A DNA stretch of 64,000 nucleotides. Origin: Paraburkholderia solitsugae. GTDB taxonomy: Bacteria > Pseudomonadota > Gammaproteobacteria > Burkholderiales > Burkholderiaceae. Below are positions 18,350 through 26,718 of the stretch, in pieces. The notes below the pieces were generated by a model, which was not told where the DNA came from, did no database searches, and worked only from the letters and a program-made list of their open reading frames with translations. Where the stretch lies: NCBI RefSeq assembly GCF_013177695.1, contig NZ_WOEY01000066.1, forward strand, positions 62,001 to 126,000, in the 5' to 3' direction. Both the position numbers and the translations under genes were made by a program. Position 1 is the first letter of the stretch. The number at the start of each line of letters is the position of its first letter.

Positions 18350-18770
18350 GTGTCGTGTCTCCGTCCGCAAGCGGCTGGAAGAGATACAGGCCCGGCTTGC
18401 CCACCGCGCCGGAGAATGGCAACTCGGTGACGCAGTGGCCCATGATGTTCCGTACGCCAGGCGCCGGCAGCGCCCAGCGCCGTTGCGCCATATTACCGTC
18501 TCCATTCTGTCCTCGTCGGCGACAGGAAGACTCTGCCGAATGTGCATCATATTCAAGTCCTTAAATATGGCGCAGAACCTGGCGAGTTCGAACGGCAGCA
18601 CAAGCATAGGGGGCTGCCAAGGTGTAATCTTTGAAAGATGCGCGGGATGTCCGATTCATTCAAGACACATGTCAACGCGATGTCTACTTTCGGTGCGCAT
18701 GAATCGAAGGCAAGTCATCGCTCCGCTGACTATGTTCGCGGAGTGGTCCGCTGCCGCAGGAGGAACTCAC
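18350..18770. other. intergenic region, cytochrome b/VOC
   Basis: A 421-bp gap between divergent genes. A minus-strand frame (MGHCVTELPFSGAVGKPGLY) runs into the cytochrome b gene but in a different frame and is not recognised. Otherwise it presumably holds the two promoters; no clear operator was seen. Confidence 0.3.
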
Positions 18771-19196
18771 ATGCAAGAATTCGAGCGTATCAAGATCCTG
18801 TTCGTTGCTGGGTTTGGACCCATCGTCCGCGATAAAAGCGTGAGCCGAAACTTGTACGGCGAGATCCTCAATATCTCATTCACGGAGGAGCAGGGCGGCT
18901 ATCTGCATACAGAGGCCCTGAAAGGCGTTGGGAGTTTTGCCTTGTGGCCGCTCGAGCAGGCGGCACAGTCCTGCTTTGGCAAAGATTCCTGGCCAGACGA
19001 CACACCCGTTCCCCAGGCATGGCTCGAATTTGATGTCGATAACGTTGAAGACGCAACGGCGGAACTGGAGTCGCGAGGCTATCGAATGCTCGTCAGGAAC
19101 AAGAAGGAGCCATGGGGGCAGACAGTCACACGATTTCTTTCGCCGGAAGGATTGCTGGTCGGACTAACAATCACGCCGTGGATGCGGCGCTCATAA
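18771..19196 (+). CDS. VOC (glyoxalase/bleomycin-resistance) superfamily protein
   Basis: A 141-residue protein of the vicinal oxygen chelate fold. The beginning FERIKILFVAGFGPIV and end EPWGQTVTRFLSPEGLLVGL match the single-domain antibiotic-resistance-like VOC group. The start at 18771 has a strong CAGGAGG site. Such proteins range from lyases to metal-free binding proteins; the metal ligands are not clear here. A GNAT acetyltransferase follows 32 bp downstream in the same direction. Confidence 0.75.
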   Translation: MQEFERIKILFVAGFGPIVRDKSVSRNLYGEILNISFTEEQGGYLHTEALKGVGSFALWPLEQAAQSCFGKDSWPDDTPVPQAWLEFDVDNVEDATAELESRGYRMLVRNKKEPWGQTVTRFLSPEGLLVGLTITPWMRRS

Positions 19197-19228
19197 GTAC
19201 CGACGAGGCGTGCGGGAGAGGCGGCGTT

Positions 19229-19690
19229 ATGGGCATCGAAATCAAGGTTCTACAGCGCGGTGATGAGGACATCCTCACAAACGTCGCAGCAGAGGTATTC
19301 GACAATCCGGTAGATGCGGAACTGACCAGGGAATTTCTTGGGGACCCCCGTCATCACATTGCGGTTGCGATCGACAATGGGGTGGTCGTCGGTTTCGCCT
19401 CCGGAGTCCACTATATCCACCCGGACAAACCGGCAGAGTTGTGGATCAACGAAGTTGCGCTCGCGCCGACGCATCGACATCGCGGATTGGGCAAGGCCAT
19501 GCTAAAGGCCCTTTTCGAGCTGGGCCGCACCAGGAACTGTACGGTCGCCTGGGTCCTGACCTATCGAAATAACGTGGCCGCCAGAGCACTCTACGCGTCG
19601 GTCGGTGGGATCGAAGGGGTGGACGACTCGGGGCCCGCCAATGCCATGCTGGGATACTCGTTCGCCCTCACGGGCGCATCCCGACGCTGA
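19229..19690 (+). CDS. GNAT family N-acetyltransferase
   Basis: A 153-residue acetyl-CoA-dependent transferase. The acetyl-CoA pyrophosphate loop is visible (VALAPTHRHRGLGKAML, RxxGxGxA type), followed by AWVLTYRNNVAARALYASVG. The fold resembles the aminoglycoside 3-N-acetyltransferase-like GNAT group. The start at 19229 has GGGAGAGG before it. It probably shares a transcript with the preceding VOC protein. The pair could be a small-molecule detoxification unit, but no substrate can be read. Confidence 0.8.
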   Translation: MGIEIKVLQRGDEDILTNVAAEVFDNPVDAELTREFLGDPRHHIAVAIDNGVVVGFASGVHYIHPDKPAELWINEVALAPTHRHRGLGKAMLKALFELGRTRNCTVAWVLTYRNNVAARALYASVGGIEGVDDSGPANAMLGYSFALTGASRR

Positions 19691-19750
19691 CCGTCAGGTC
19701 AAATCAGGACACAGTCCTCGCACGATCTCTCACGTGCCTGAAATCAAATA

Positions 19751-19764
19751 TGCAAACGATTGCG
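19751..19764 (+). promoter_or_regulatory. distal LacI-type operator before dioxygenase operon
   Basis: TGCAAACGATTGCG matches the asymmetric variant TGCAAACGATTGCA except for the last base. Its centre is 110 bp upstream of the perfect operator at 19861-19874. Confidence 0.55.
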
Positions 19765-19860
19765 TAAGTAAGCATATTGCTAATTTACGTAAGAAGGCAG
19801 TAATTTCCGCGCTAAGTTGAGAATGCCAACCTTTGACACGGACAGAACTGCGCGATATTA

Positions 19861-19874
19861 TGCAATCGATTGCA
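19861..19874. promoter_or_regulatory. LacI-family operator at the dioxygenase operon
   Basis: A perfect palindrome TGCAATCGATTGCA ends one base before the AGGAG ribosome site of the dioxygenase gene. It fits the LacI-family operator pattern with a central CG, and the same 14-mer recurs at four other places in the window. Confidence 0.8.
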
Positions 19875-19887
19875 CAGGAGATTGAGC

Positions 19888-20802
19888 ATGCCGGATAAAA
19901 CAAAGCGCAGCAGTATCGTCACCGACGCCGCGTCGGTTACCGGGATCGTCCTCGCGGCGATGAGTCACACCGATAACCCGCGCCTTAAGGAAATCATGAG
20001 CGCACTGGTTGAGCACGGCCATGCGTTCCTGAAGCAAATCAAACTGACCGACGAAGAATTCGAGCAGGGCCTGGATTTCGTCAGACAGGTTGGGTTGACC
20101 TGCACGGACAGCCACAATGAAGTCGTGCTTCTAGCCGACGTGCTTGGCTTGTCCACGCTAGTCAAGACGCTAAACAACTCGGCGCATGACGACCGCACGG
20201 GCGGCGCATTGCTGGGTCCGTTCTATCGCGGTGGCTCGCCGCGCTACGAGCCAGGTGAATCCATCGTGCAGGGCAATACGCCGGGCTCGCCAATCTTTGT
20301 TCGTGGGCAGGTGCTCAACACCCGTCACGAGCCTGTACCTAACGCGATGGTCGACGTCTGGCAGGCATCGACCGTGGGCCTATATGAAAACCAGGACCCG
20401 GACCAACCCGAGATGAATCTGCGCGGCCATTTCTTCACTGACGAAAACGGCGCGTTCAATTTCAGGAGCGTAAAGCCGGCCGGCTATCCGGTGCCTACTC
20501 ACGGGCCCGTTGGGGTGCTGTTGCGTGAGCAAAAACGCCATCCGTACCGGCCCGCGCACCTCCATTTCGTTGTGGTTGCCGAGGGATACTCGACGCTGAT
20601 TTCGCAGGTTTTTGCCGACGACGCCGAATATCTCGATTCAGACGTTGTGTTCGGCGTAACACGCGATCTGGTCGGCAGATTCGAGCGCCACGAAGCTGGC
20701 GCCGGCCCGAAACCGGAAATGAATGAGGTGTACTACACGCTCGAGTATGGTTTCGTGCTTGCGCAAGGCGTGCCGACGTACCCCACACCGCCCATCAAAT
20801 GA
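19888..20802 (+). CDS. intradiol ring-cleavage dioxygenase, hydroxyquinol/catechol 1,2-dioxygenase type
   Basis: A 304-residue non-haem Fe(III) dioxygenase that opens a catechol-type ring between the hydroxyls. An N-terminal helical domain precedes the catalytic beta-barrel. The four iron ligands are all present as Tyr166 (VGLYENQ), Tyr200 (PAGYPVPTHGPVG), His224 and His226 (RPAHLHF). Overall it resembles hydroxyquinol 1,2-dioxygenases most, which would give maleylacetate. The ATG at 19888 has AGGAG. First gene of a six-gene operon behind two LacI-type operators. Confidence 0.87.
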   Translation: MPDKTKRSSIVTDAASVTGIVLAAMSHTDNPRLKEIMSALVEHGHAFLKQIKLTDEEFEQGLDFVRQVGLTCTDSHNEVVLLADVLGLSTLVKTLNNSAHDDRTGGALLGPFYRGGSPRYEPGESIVQGNTPGSPIFVRGQVLNTRHEPVPNAMVDVWQASTVGLYENQDPDQPEMNLRGHFFTDENGAFNFRSVKPAGYPVPTHGPVGVLLREQKRHPYRPAHLHFVVVAEGYSTLISQVFADDAEYLDSDVVFGVTRDLVGRFERHEAGAGPKPEMNEVYYTLEYGFVLAQGVPTYPTPPIK

Positions 20803-20816
20803 CAAGGATCGATCAC

Positions 20817-21566
20817 ATGGCTCAAGCTCTCGATAAAAAGGTGGCAGTGATTCTGGGTGGCACAGGTGGCATCGGTGCGGCCGCGGCACAGCGTCTCGCC
20901 CAGGCGGGTGCTCGTGTTGTCGTCGTGGGACAGAACGACCTCGGCGAGGCGCGAAGCGTCGCCGCTGGTCTGCCGGGTGATGGGCATAGCGCGGCGCTCG
21001 CGTCGATTACGGACAGCGACACGCTGAGCGCGCTCGCGCAAACCGTTCGCGACCACTATGGCCGCGTCGATATCGTGGTGAACACCGCAGGCTTCACGCA
21101 ACCGGTCAAACACGCGGACCTCGACGCGCTGACTGACGAACTGATCGACGACATGTTCAAAGTCAACTGGCGTGGCCAGTTCGCGGTCATCCGTGTGTTT
21201 CGCGAACTGCTCGCCGCATCGGGCGACGGGCTGGTAGTCAACGTGTCGTCGATCTCGGCGACGACTGGCATCGGCAGCAACATTGCGTATTGCGCGGCGA
21301 AAGCCGGACTGGACATCATGGCCGCATCGCTTGGCCGTGCACTCGCGCCGCACATCCGCGTGATCAACGTGTCGCCCGGCGTGGTCGATACGACCTTCGT
21401 ACCGGGGCGTGGTGCGGATTTCAACGACAAGGTTGCAGCGACTACGCCGCTTGGCCGGATCGGTACGCCCGACGATATTGCCGCCGCCATTGAAGCGTGC
21501 GCGACACACCTGAAGTTCACCACCGGCGTGACGCTCGTCGTCGATGGCGGCCGGCGTCTGAATTAG
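20817..21566 (+). CDS. SDR family NAD(P)-dependent oxidoreductase
   Basis: A 249-residue classical short-chain dehydrogenase. The cofactor motif GGTGGIG is at residues 14-20, NTAG near 89, the catalytic Ser in NVSSIS (144-145), and Tyr158/Lys162 in YCAAK. The C-terminal LVVDGGRRLN is typical. AAGGA lies before the ATG at 20817, 14 bp after the dioxygenase gene. In this operon it may form the diol substrate or reduce a keto intermediate; which is not shown by sequence. Confidence 0.9.
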   Translation: MAQALDKKVAVILGGTGGIGAAAAQRLAQAGARVVVVGQNDLGEARSVAAGLPGDGHSAALASITDSDTLSALAQTVRDHYGRVDIVVNTAGFTQPVKHADLDALTDELIDDMFKVNWRGQFAVIRVFRELLAASGDGLVVNVSSISATTGIGSNIAYCAAKAGLDIMAASLGRALAPHIRVINVSPGVVDTTFVPGRGADFNDKVAATTPLGRIGTPDDIAAAIEACATHLKFTTGVTLVVDGGRRLN

Positions 21567-21590
21567 CCTGATCCAGTTTAAGGAAACGAA

Positions 21591-22472
21591 ATGCACGCAC
21601 GCAAAACCATTATCACCTGCGCGGTGACCGGCAATCTGACGAAGCCCGAGCAGCACCCAGGCTTGCCAGTTACGCCGGAGCAGATCGCGACCGCATCGCT
21701 CGACGCGGCGCGCGCTGGCGCAGCCGTCGTCCACATTCACGTACGCGACCCACAAACCGGACGTCCGTCAATGGACATCGCGCTTTATGATGAAGTGATC
21801 AAACGCATCCGCGCGGTGAACACGGATCTCATCATCAACCTGACTACGGGTCCGGGCGGTCGCTTCATCCCCAGCGACCAGGAGCCAAGGGTGGCGGCTC
21901 CCGGCACCACGCTGATGCGGCCGGAAGATCGCGTGGAGCACATTCTCGTGCTGCGCCCCGACATCTGCAGCCTCGACCTCAACACGATGAACTCTGGCGG
22001 CGATGTTGTCATCAATACGCCGAAGAACGTGACGCGTATGGCGGCGGTCATCCGCGAAGCCGGCGTCAAGCCTGAACTGGAAATTTTCGATTCAGGCGAT
22101 ATGAACCTCGCATTGGATCTGATGAAGTCTGGCGTGCTGGACGGCCCTGGCTTGTGGACCTTCGTGATGGGCGTCAAATATGGGTTTTCCGCGTCGCCCG
22201 AAACGCTGCTGTACGCGCGCAGCCTGCTGCCGGCGGGCGCGACCTGGGCGGCATTTGGCGTCGGCCGTTTCGAATTTCCGATGCTTGCGCAGGCGTGGCT
22301 CGCGGGCGGCCATGTGCGCGTGGGTCTCGAGGACAACATCTATATCTCGAAGGGCGTCCTCGCCGAAAGCAATGCGGCGCTGGTCGAACGCGCGCGCGAC
22401 ATCGTGCTTTCACTTGGCGGCGAACTGGCTTCCGCGCAGGAAGCGCGAGAACTGTTGGGGTTGAACCGATGA
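21591..22472 (+). CDS. 3-keto-5-aminohexanoate cleavage family protein (BKACE, DUF849)
   Basis: A 293-residue Zn2+-dependent TIM-barrel enzyme. BKACEs condense a beta-keto acid with acetyl-CoA, releasing acetoacetate and a new acyl-CoA. The metal-binding pair His48/His50 sits in VVHIHVRDPQTGRP, and NLTTGPGGRF and EIFDSGDM are family blocks. In a ring-cleavage operon the obvious candidate substrate is 3-oxoadipate, which would give succinyl-CoA and acetoacetate, bypassing a CoA transferase and thiolase; this is inference. The stop overlaps the next start (ATGA). Confidence 0.88.
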   Translation: MHARKTIITCAVTGNLTKPEQHPGLPVTPEQIATASLDAARAGAAVVHIHVRDPQTGRPSMDIALYDEVIKRIRAVNTDLIINLTTGPGGRFIPSDQEPRVAAPGTTLMRPEDRVEHILVLRPDICSLDLNTMNSGGDVVINTPKNVTRMAAVIREAGVKPELEIFDSGDMNLALDLMKSGVLDGPGLWTFVMGVKYGFSASPETLLYARSLLPAGATWAAFGVGRFEFPMLAQAWLAGGHVRVGLEDNIYISKGVLAESNAALVERARDIVLSLGGELASAQEARELLGLNR

Positions 22473-23005
22473 ACGCCGCGCTTTCATCGGTGGCAGTCGC
22501 GCCGTCGCTGGACCCGAGCGCTTACGTCGCGCAGGGCACGAAGCTGATCGGCGATGTTAGCGTCGGGGCGCTGACGTCCATCTGGTTCAACTGCGTGTTG
22601 CGCGGCGACGTGCAGAAGATCGCGATCGGCAGCCGGACCAATATTCAGGATGGCACGATCATTCACGGAACCACCAACGGCTTGCCGGCCATCGTCGGCG
22701 ATGACGTCACCGTCGGCCACGGAGCGATCCTGCATGCGTGCACGATCGAAGACGGGGGATTTGTCGGCTTTGGCGCGCGCGTGCTGGATGGTGCCGTTGT
22801 CCGCTCGGGCGGCATGCTTGCCGCGGGCGCGGTGCTGTCGCCGCGCAAGGTCGTAGGGCCGGGCGAATTGTGGGCGGGCAATCCCGCGCGCCTGCTGCGC
22901 GCGCTGACCGATCAGGAGCGCGAAGGAATGATTGCAGCGGCCGCACGTTATGTGGCGCTCGCGGACCGTTACAAGAGCGCTCAATTTGTCACTCTGACTT
23001 TTTAG
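22469..23005 (+). CDS. gamma-carbonic-anhydrase-like left-handed beta-helix protein
   Basis: A 178-residue hexapeptide-repeat protein. The repeats start about residue 19, with the typical FNCVLRGDVQKIAIGSRTNI, DGTIIHG, VGHGAILHAC and VGFGARVLDGAVV turns. Metal-site histidines at HG, GHG and LHAC positions are present, as in the YrdA/CaiE-like gamma-CA group. CaiE/PaaY-like members act beside acyl-CoA pathways, for example as thioesterases, so a CoA-salvage role with the BKACE is plausible. Start overlaps the BKACE stop. Confidence 0.85.
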   Translation: MNAALSSVAVAPSLDPSAYVAQGTKLIGDVSVGALTSIWFNCVLRGDVQKIAIGSRTNIQDGTIIHGTTNGLPAIVGDDVTVGHGAILHACTIEDGGFVGFGARVLDGAVVRSGGMLAAGAVLSPRKVVGPGELWAGNPARLLRALTDQEREGMIAAAARYVALADRYKSAQFVTLTF

Positions 23006-23016
23006 GAACCCTGGAA

Positions 23017-23994
23017 ATGAAAGCAGTTCGTGTCACGGCGCCGAGCGCCAATGTGGATTCGCTTGAGCTCAATATTACGGCTCAGTCGAAGCCAGAGGTT
23101 GGCTCCGATGAATGCCTGGTGCAGGTTGTCAGCGCCGGCGTCAACCCGAGCGATGTTAAGGCGGTACTGGGTGCAATGCCCCATGCGGTATGGCCGCGTA
23201 CGCCGGGTCGCGATTATGCGGGCGTCGTGCTCGAAGGACCGGCGGAGCTGGTAGGTAAGGAAGTGTGGGGTAGCGGTGGCGAACTGGGCATTCGTCGCAA
23301 CGGCTCGCACGGGCACTATATCAGCGTGCCCGCGAGCGGCGTACGCGCGAAACCGGCGAGTCTGACGATGGAAGAGGCGGGCTCGATCGGCGTGCCGTTT
23401 ATCACCGCGTTTGAAGGATTGCGGCGCGCGGGCGGCGTCAAAAAGAGCGACGTTGTTCTCGTGCTCGGTGCGAATGGCAAAGTTGGACAAGCAACCATCC
23501 AGCTCGCGACCGTGGCTGGCGCGAAAGTGTTCGGCGTCGAACGTACCATTCAGCCTTATTTCGGCCATGCGAGTGGCGAGGTAACGATGATCGACGCGTC
23601 GTCACAGAACATCGATGAGGTGGTTCGCGAGTTGACCGATGGCCACGGTGCCGACATTGTGTACAACACCGTCGGTAGCCCTTATTTCGAGCAGGCTAAT
23701 AAGGCGTTGGCGAAACGTGGCACGCATATTTTCATCTCGACGATCGACCGCGCGGTGCCATTCGACATCTTCTCGTTTTATCGCGGTCAGCACACGTATG
23801 TCGGTATCGACACGCTCGCACTCGACAGCATTGACGGCGCGCAAATTCTGGATCAGTTGCTGCCCGCATTTGAAAGCGGTGCGCTGAAGCCGTTTCCGAT
23901 TGATCGTGAATCGGTCTTCTCACTCGACGATGCGGCGCTTGCGTATCAGGCCGTGTTGCGCGGCAGCACCAACCGCGTGTTGCTCAAGCCATGA
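23017..23994 (+). CDS. MDR-family zinc-type alcohol dehydrogenase/quinone oxidoreductase-like protein
   Basis: A 325-residue medium-chain dehydrogenase/reductase. The N-terminal GroES-like part (VSAGVNPSDVKAVLG, TPGRDYAGVV) lacks the catalytic-zinc cysteine pattern, and the nucleotide motif VLGANGKVGQATIQLA follows. This is the quinone-oxidoreductase/enoyl-reductase type using NADPH. In this operon it could reduce the enone double bond of maleylacetate or a related product, a job usually done by the unrelated maleylacetate reductase; this is inference. Confidence 0.85.
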   Translation: MKAVRVTAPSANVDSLELNITAQSKPEVGSDECLVQVVSAGVNPSDVKAVLGAMPHAVWPRTPGRDYAGVVLEGPAELVGKEVWGSGGELGIRRNGSHGHYISVPASGVRAKPASLTMEEAGSIGVPFITAFEGLRRAGGVKKSDVVLVLGANGKVGQATIQLATVAGAKVFGVERTIQPYFGHASGEVTMIDASSQNIDEVVRELTDGHGADIVYNTVGSPYFEQANKALAKRGTHIFISTIDRAVPFDIFSFYRGQHTYVGIDTLALDSIDGAQILDQLLPAFESGALKPFPIDRESVFSLDDAALAYQAVLRGSTNRVLLKP

Positions 23995-24326
23995 ACGTTA
24001 CCCGTTTTGACGCGGCGCCCGATTATTTCCCCGACAACCATTTTCTGATGCGTTGTGTGAGACTGCAAGGGCACGAAGCAGGGCCAGCGGAATCGCTGTG
24101 GATAGGCGTATCGACAATCGAGCCTGGTGGCTACACGTCGTTGTCCGCATCTGCAGTCGAAAAGCACTATGTCGTGCTGACGGGCGAGCTCACCGTGCGG
24201 ACCGACGAGGGCGCGGTGCTGTTGCGTGTCAACGATTCGTGCCGGCTCGCGCCGGGCGAGCGGCGCGCATTGCAGAATCTCTCTTCCGCGCCTGTTTCCG
24301 TACTGTTGGCAATGCCGCTTGTGTAG
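23991..24326 (+). CDS. small cupin-domain protein
   Basis: A 111-residue single cupin. The beta-barrel motifs are IEPGGYTSLSASAVEKHYVVLTGELTV and APGERRALQNLSSAPVSVLL. Usual metal-binding His residues are partly replaced, with one His in EKHYVV, so it may be a sensor or isomerase rather than a dioxygenase. The ATG overlaps the preceding stop (ATGA), making it the sixth gene of the dioxygenase operon. Its role in the pathway is unknown. Confidence 0.8.
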   Translation: MNVTRFDAAPDYFPDNHFLMRCVRLQGHEAGPAESLWIGVSTIEPGGYTSLSASAVEKHYVVLTGELTVRTDEGAVLLRVNDSCRLAPGERRALQNLSSAPVSVLLAMPLV

Positions 24327-24345
24327 TCCCGCGTTCTCTCGCTAG

Positions 24346-24384
24346 CGCCTGCAAGCTTCACGCAACCCAGTGAGCTTGCAGGCG
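24346..24384 (+). terminator. hairpin after the dioxygenase operon
   Basis: Twelve-base arms CGCCTGCAAGCT and AGCTTGCAGGCG flank a 15-base loop, 20 bp after the cupin stop. No T-run follows, so it may terminate weakly or protect the mRNA 3' end. Confidence 0.5.
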
Positions 24385-24468
24385 TCGTTAGGGCGAGCGC
24401 ATGGTGCTTTGGTTAGGCCGGGTGAAAGGGCATTCAGGCGTGTGGATTAGACGCGCCCGCAAACCAGT

Positions 24469-24798
24469 TTATTGACTCGCCGGCTGGCCTGCATTTGCCT
24501 TTTTCTGTGCGTTTTGCAGGTTTTGTGGGTAGTTCTGGTCATTTTGGGCCGGCTGATATCCGTTGCTCTCCAATTTTTTCAGTTCGGCCGTGTTCTTCGC
24601 CCGCGCCTGCTTGCGAGCGGCCTTTCGCTGTGCCTTTTGCTGGGCTTTTTGCTGTGCCTTTGTGCTGGGCGCTGAAGCGGCCGTACTATCGGTTGCGGAA
24701 CTGCCGCTAGACTGGGCTAGCGCGGGAACGACGGAGCTCAGCATCAACGCGCCTGACGCGAGCAAAGCCAACAGTTTCCTTGCCTGCAGTAACTTCAT
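24469..24798 (-). CDS. secreted Ala/Gln/Lys-rich protein, DUF4148-like
   Basis: A 109-residue protein with a Sec signal peptide (LLALLASGALMLSSVVPALA, cleaved near ALAQ). A low-complexity helical tract of repeated AQQK/AQRK units (about residues 47-66) leads into ELKKLESNGYQPAQND, the pattern of small Burkholderia DUF4148 periplasmic proteins. Function unknown. It stands convergent to the dioxygenase operon and codirectional with the YcaC-like genes. Confidence 0.7.
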   Translation of the reverse strand: MKLLQARKLLALLASGALMLSSVVPALAQSSGSSATDSTAASAPSTKAQQKAQQKAQRKAARKQARAKNTAELKKLESNGYQPAQNDQNYPQNLQNAQKKANAGQPASQ

Positions 24799-24935
24799 AT
24801 TTTTCTCCGTTCGAGTATTGACAAGCAGGTCGCCGGACAGGGAGCCGGCGGCGAGAAGAAAAAGAGGGGGCCTGCGAGCGGGTTGCGCTGCCGTCTCGCC
24901 GGCTTATTCACTGCGGGCCGGGTTTGGTCCGCTAA

Positions 24936-25571
24936 TCAGCCGGCCTGCGCCGAGGATTGCCAGTATTGTTTCAGACCGAACACCATGTTGCTGAAAGGAA
25001 TGCCCAAGCCTGCATATACGGCCTGCGATTCAGGTGCCGCGTTGTCGCCGAGCAGCTCGACAGCAACCGTCGAGTATCCAACCGGGACGACGCCAGCTTG
25101 CACCATGCGGGCGACGCCGAGGTCTACCTGAATCTGTGAAAAACCGCCTGAGGCATCGACGACTGCGTACGACGTATATCCATCGCGTAGCGCTGCGATA
25201 GCGGGGAAGGCCAAGCATACGTCAGTGGAGATGCCAGTCACGATGATGTGTTTTCGACCCGTCGCCTGAACTGCACGGACGACTCGCGGGTCATCCCATG
25301 CGTTGACGGTGGTTCTTTCGATAACATCGTGTTTTGCCAGTGCGGCAGCCAGTTCGGGGATCATGGGTCCCCACATGCTTTCAGTCGTGGTCGTAACCAC
25401 AATAGGGATGCCGAGCGCGAGGGCCGCCTTGGTGAGGCCGATCACATTATGCTTGAGTTCAAGGGTGGCAATGTCTCGCACCCCGGTGTAGAGCCCTTCT
25501 TGATGGTCGACGTGGAGCAGAACTGCGTTGTGTTTAGTGAGCCTTTCCTTAACGGACAACTGTCCTGTCAT
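24936..25571 (-). CDS. YcaC-like isochorismatase-family hydrolase (copy 1)
   Basis: A 211-residue cysteine hydrolase. The family Asp22 (LLHVDHQEGLYTGVRD) and nucleophile Cys119 (TGISTDVCLAFPA) are in place, and NAWDDPRVV is a YcaC-type signature. Members cleave amides or N-carbamoyl groups, including maleamate-type intermediates in pyridine-ring breakdown. The start at 25571 follows AAGGAGAG. It is a tandem paralogue of the next gene and lacks a signal peptide. The substrate is unknown. Confidence 0.88.
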   Translation of the reverse strand: MTGQLSVKERLTKHNAVLLHVDHQEGLYTGVRDIATLELKHNVIGLTKAALALGIPIVVTTTTESMWGPMIPELAAALAKHDVIERTTVNAWDDPRVVRAVQATGRKHIIVTGISTDVCLAFPAIAALRDGYTSYAVVDASGGFSQIQVDLGVARMVQAGVVPVGYSTVAVELLGDNAAPESQAVYAGLGIPFSNMVFGLKQYWQSSAQAG

Positions 25572-25676
25572 GACGCTCTCCTTGAGTTTTGGCGAACGAC
25601 CATTCTGACACCGCCTGCTATGTTGAGGAGTGCTTTTATCGACCGATGGATTGGATTCAGTGTCCTGATTGATGAA

Positions 25677-25726
25677 CGACATCCGAACTGAAAATCGTCT
25701 TCGAACAATTTTCAGTTCGGATGTCG
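25677..25726. repeat. perfect 19-bp inverted repeat
   Basis: Arms CGACATCCGAACTGAAAAT and its exact reverse complement flank a 12-base loop (CGTCTTCGAACA). It lies 106 bp upstream of the first YcaC-like gene and after the second. No T-run and no transposase adjoin it. It could be an operator, an mRNA structure or an old mobile-element end. The remainder of 25572-25991 shows nothing recognisable. Confidence 0.7.
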
Positions 25727-25991
25727 AATAGGACTTTGCAGGAGATCGGCAATCCTGAAAAGACGGTCCACCATTGTCACTCATGAGCGGCCTGCCTCAG
25801 GGGATTGCTGCCTATGAGCAGACCGGCGCTTTCATTTCACCATCCAACCGGACTCCGGACATCATGATGAATTGGCTTTTCTCCAGAGGAGGCTCAGGCA
25901 ATTGCAGGGCAATTGAAGACTGGGGTTGTCCATATGTAGGCTCCGGGCACCGGCCGATATGGCAGGTGCCCTCACGAGCGTGCTTGCCGAA

Positions 25992-26624
25992 TCAACTTGC
26001 GGCAGGTTTTTCCCAATATCGTTTAAGACCGAAGACCATATCGGCGAACGGCAATCCAAGGCCTGCGTACACTGCCTGTGCTTCTGGAGCCGCATTATCA
26101 CCAAGCAACTCGACCACGACATTGGAATAGCAAACAGGTATGACGCCCGCCTGACTCATGCGGAGTACACCGAGCATCCCCTGGGTCTGGGTGAATGCGC
26201 CTGACGCGTCGATTACCGCGTAAGACGTAAAGCCGTCACGCAATGCGGCTAGTGCTGGCAGGGCAAGACACACGTCTGTAGAGATGCCCGTCACGATTAG
26301 ATGTTTGCGCCCCGTGGCCCTGACAGCTTCGACAACGCGAGGTTCATCCCACGCACTAACAGTCGTTCGCTCGATGACTCCCTGTTCTCCCAGCAGGGGC
26401 ATCAATTCGGGAATCAGAGGCCCCCACATGCTTTCGGTGGTTGTCGTGAACACGACCGGAATCTGCAGGGCTAACATTGCTTTGGTCAATCCGACTACGT
26501 TGTGCTTCAGTTCAAGCGTACTGATGTCACGCACACCCGTGTACAGACCTTCCTGGTGATCGACGTGAAGCAGGAGTGCGTTGTTGCGTGTAAGCTTTTC
26601 GGGTTGGCTACGTGAACCGGTCAT
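25992..26624 (-). CDS. YcaC-like isochorismatase-family hydrolase (copy 2)
   Basis: A 210-residue paralogue of the gene at 24936, aligned without gaps through Asp22 (HVDHQEGLYTGVRD) and Cys119 (TGISTDVCLALPA). The two differ at scattered positions, so the duplication is not recent. Active-site blocks are kept, suggesting both are functional amidohydrolases with different or overlapping substrates. The start at 26624 has GGAG. It is transcribed the same way as the LysR gene just upstream. Confidence 0.88.
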   Translation of the reverse strand: MTGSRSQPEKLTRNNALLLHVDHQEGLYTGVRDISTLELKHNVVGLTKAMLALQIPVVFTTTTESMWGPLIPELMPLLGEQGVIERTTVSAWDEPRVVEAVRATGRKHLIVTGISTDVCLALPALAALRDGFTSYAVIDASGAFTQTQGMLGVLRMSQAGVIPVCYSNVVVELLGDNAAPEAQAVYAGLGLPFADMVFGLKRYWEKPAAS

Positions 26625-26718
26625 GTCGTACTCCGTGAGGGGCGAAAGAAACGATCAGGCGGCTGAATTCAGGGTAGTGCACCGTAGTGGTCACGTAAAC
26701 ATGGGCACCCGGGACGCG

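Noticed and set aside
18129..18491. 120-residue minus-strand frame over the cytochrome b gene start
   Set aside because: Only its first third lies outside the cytochrome gene and it resembles no family I can name.
20733..21755. 340-residue minus-strand open frame
   Set aside because: It overlaps the dioxygenase, SDR and BKACE genes antisense and is rich in Arg, Asp and His without any motif.
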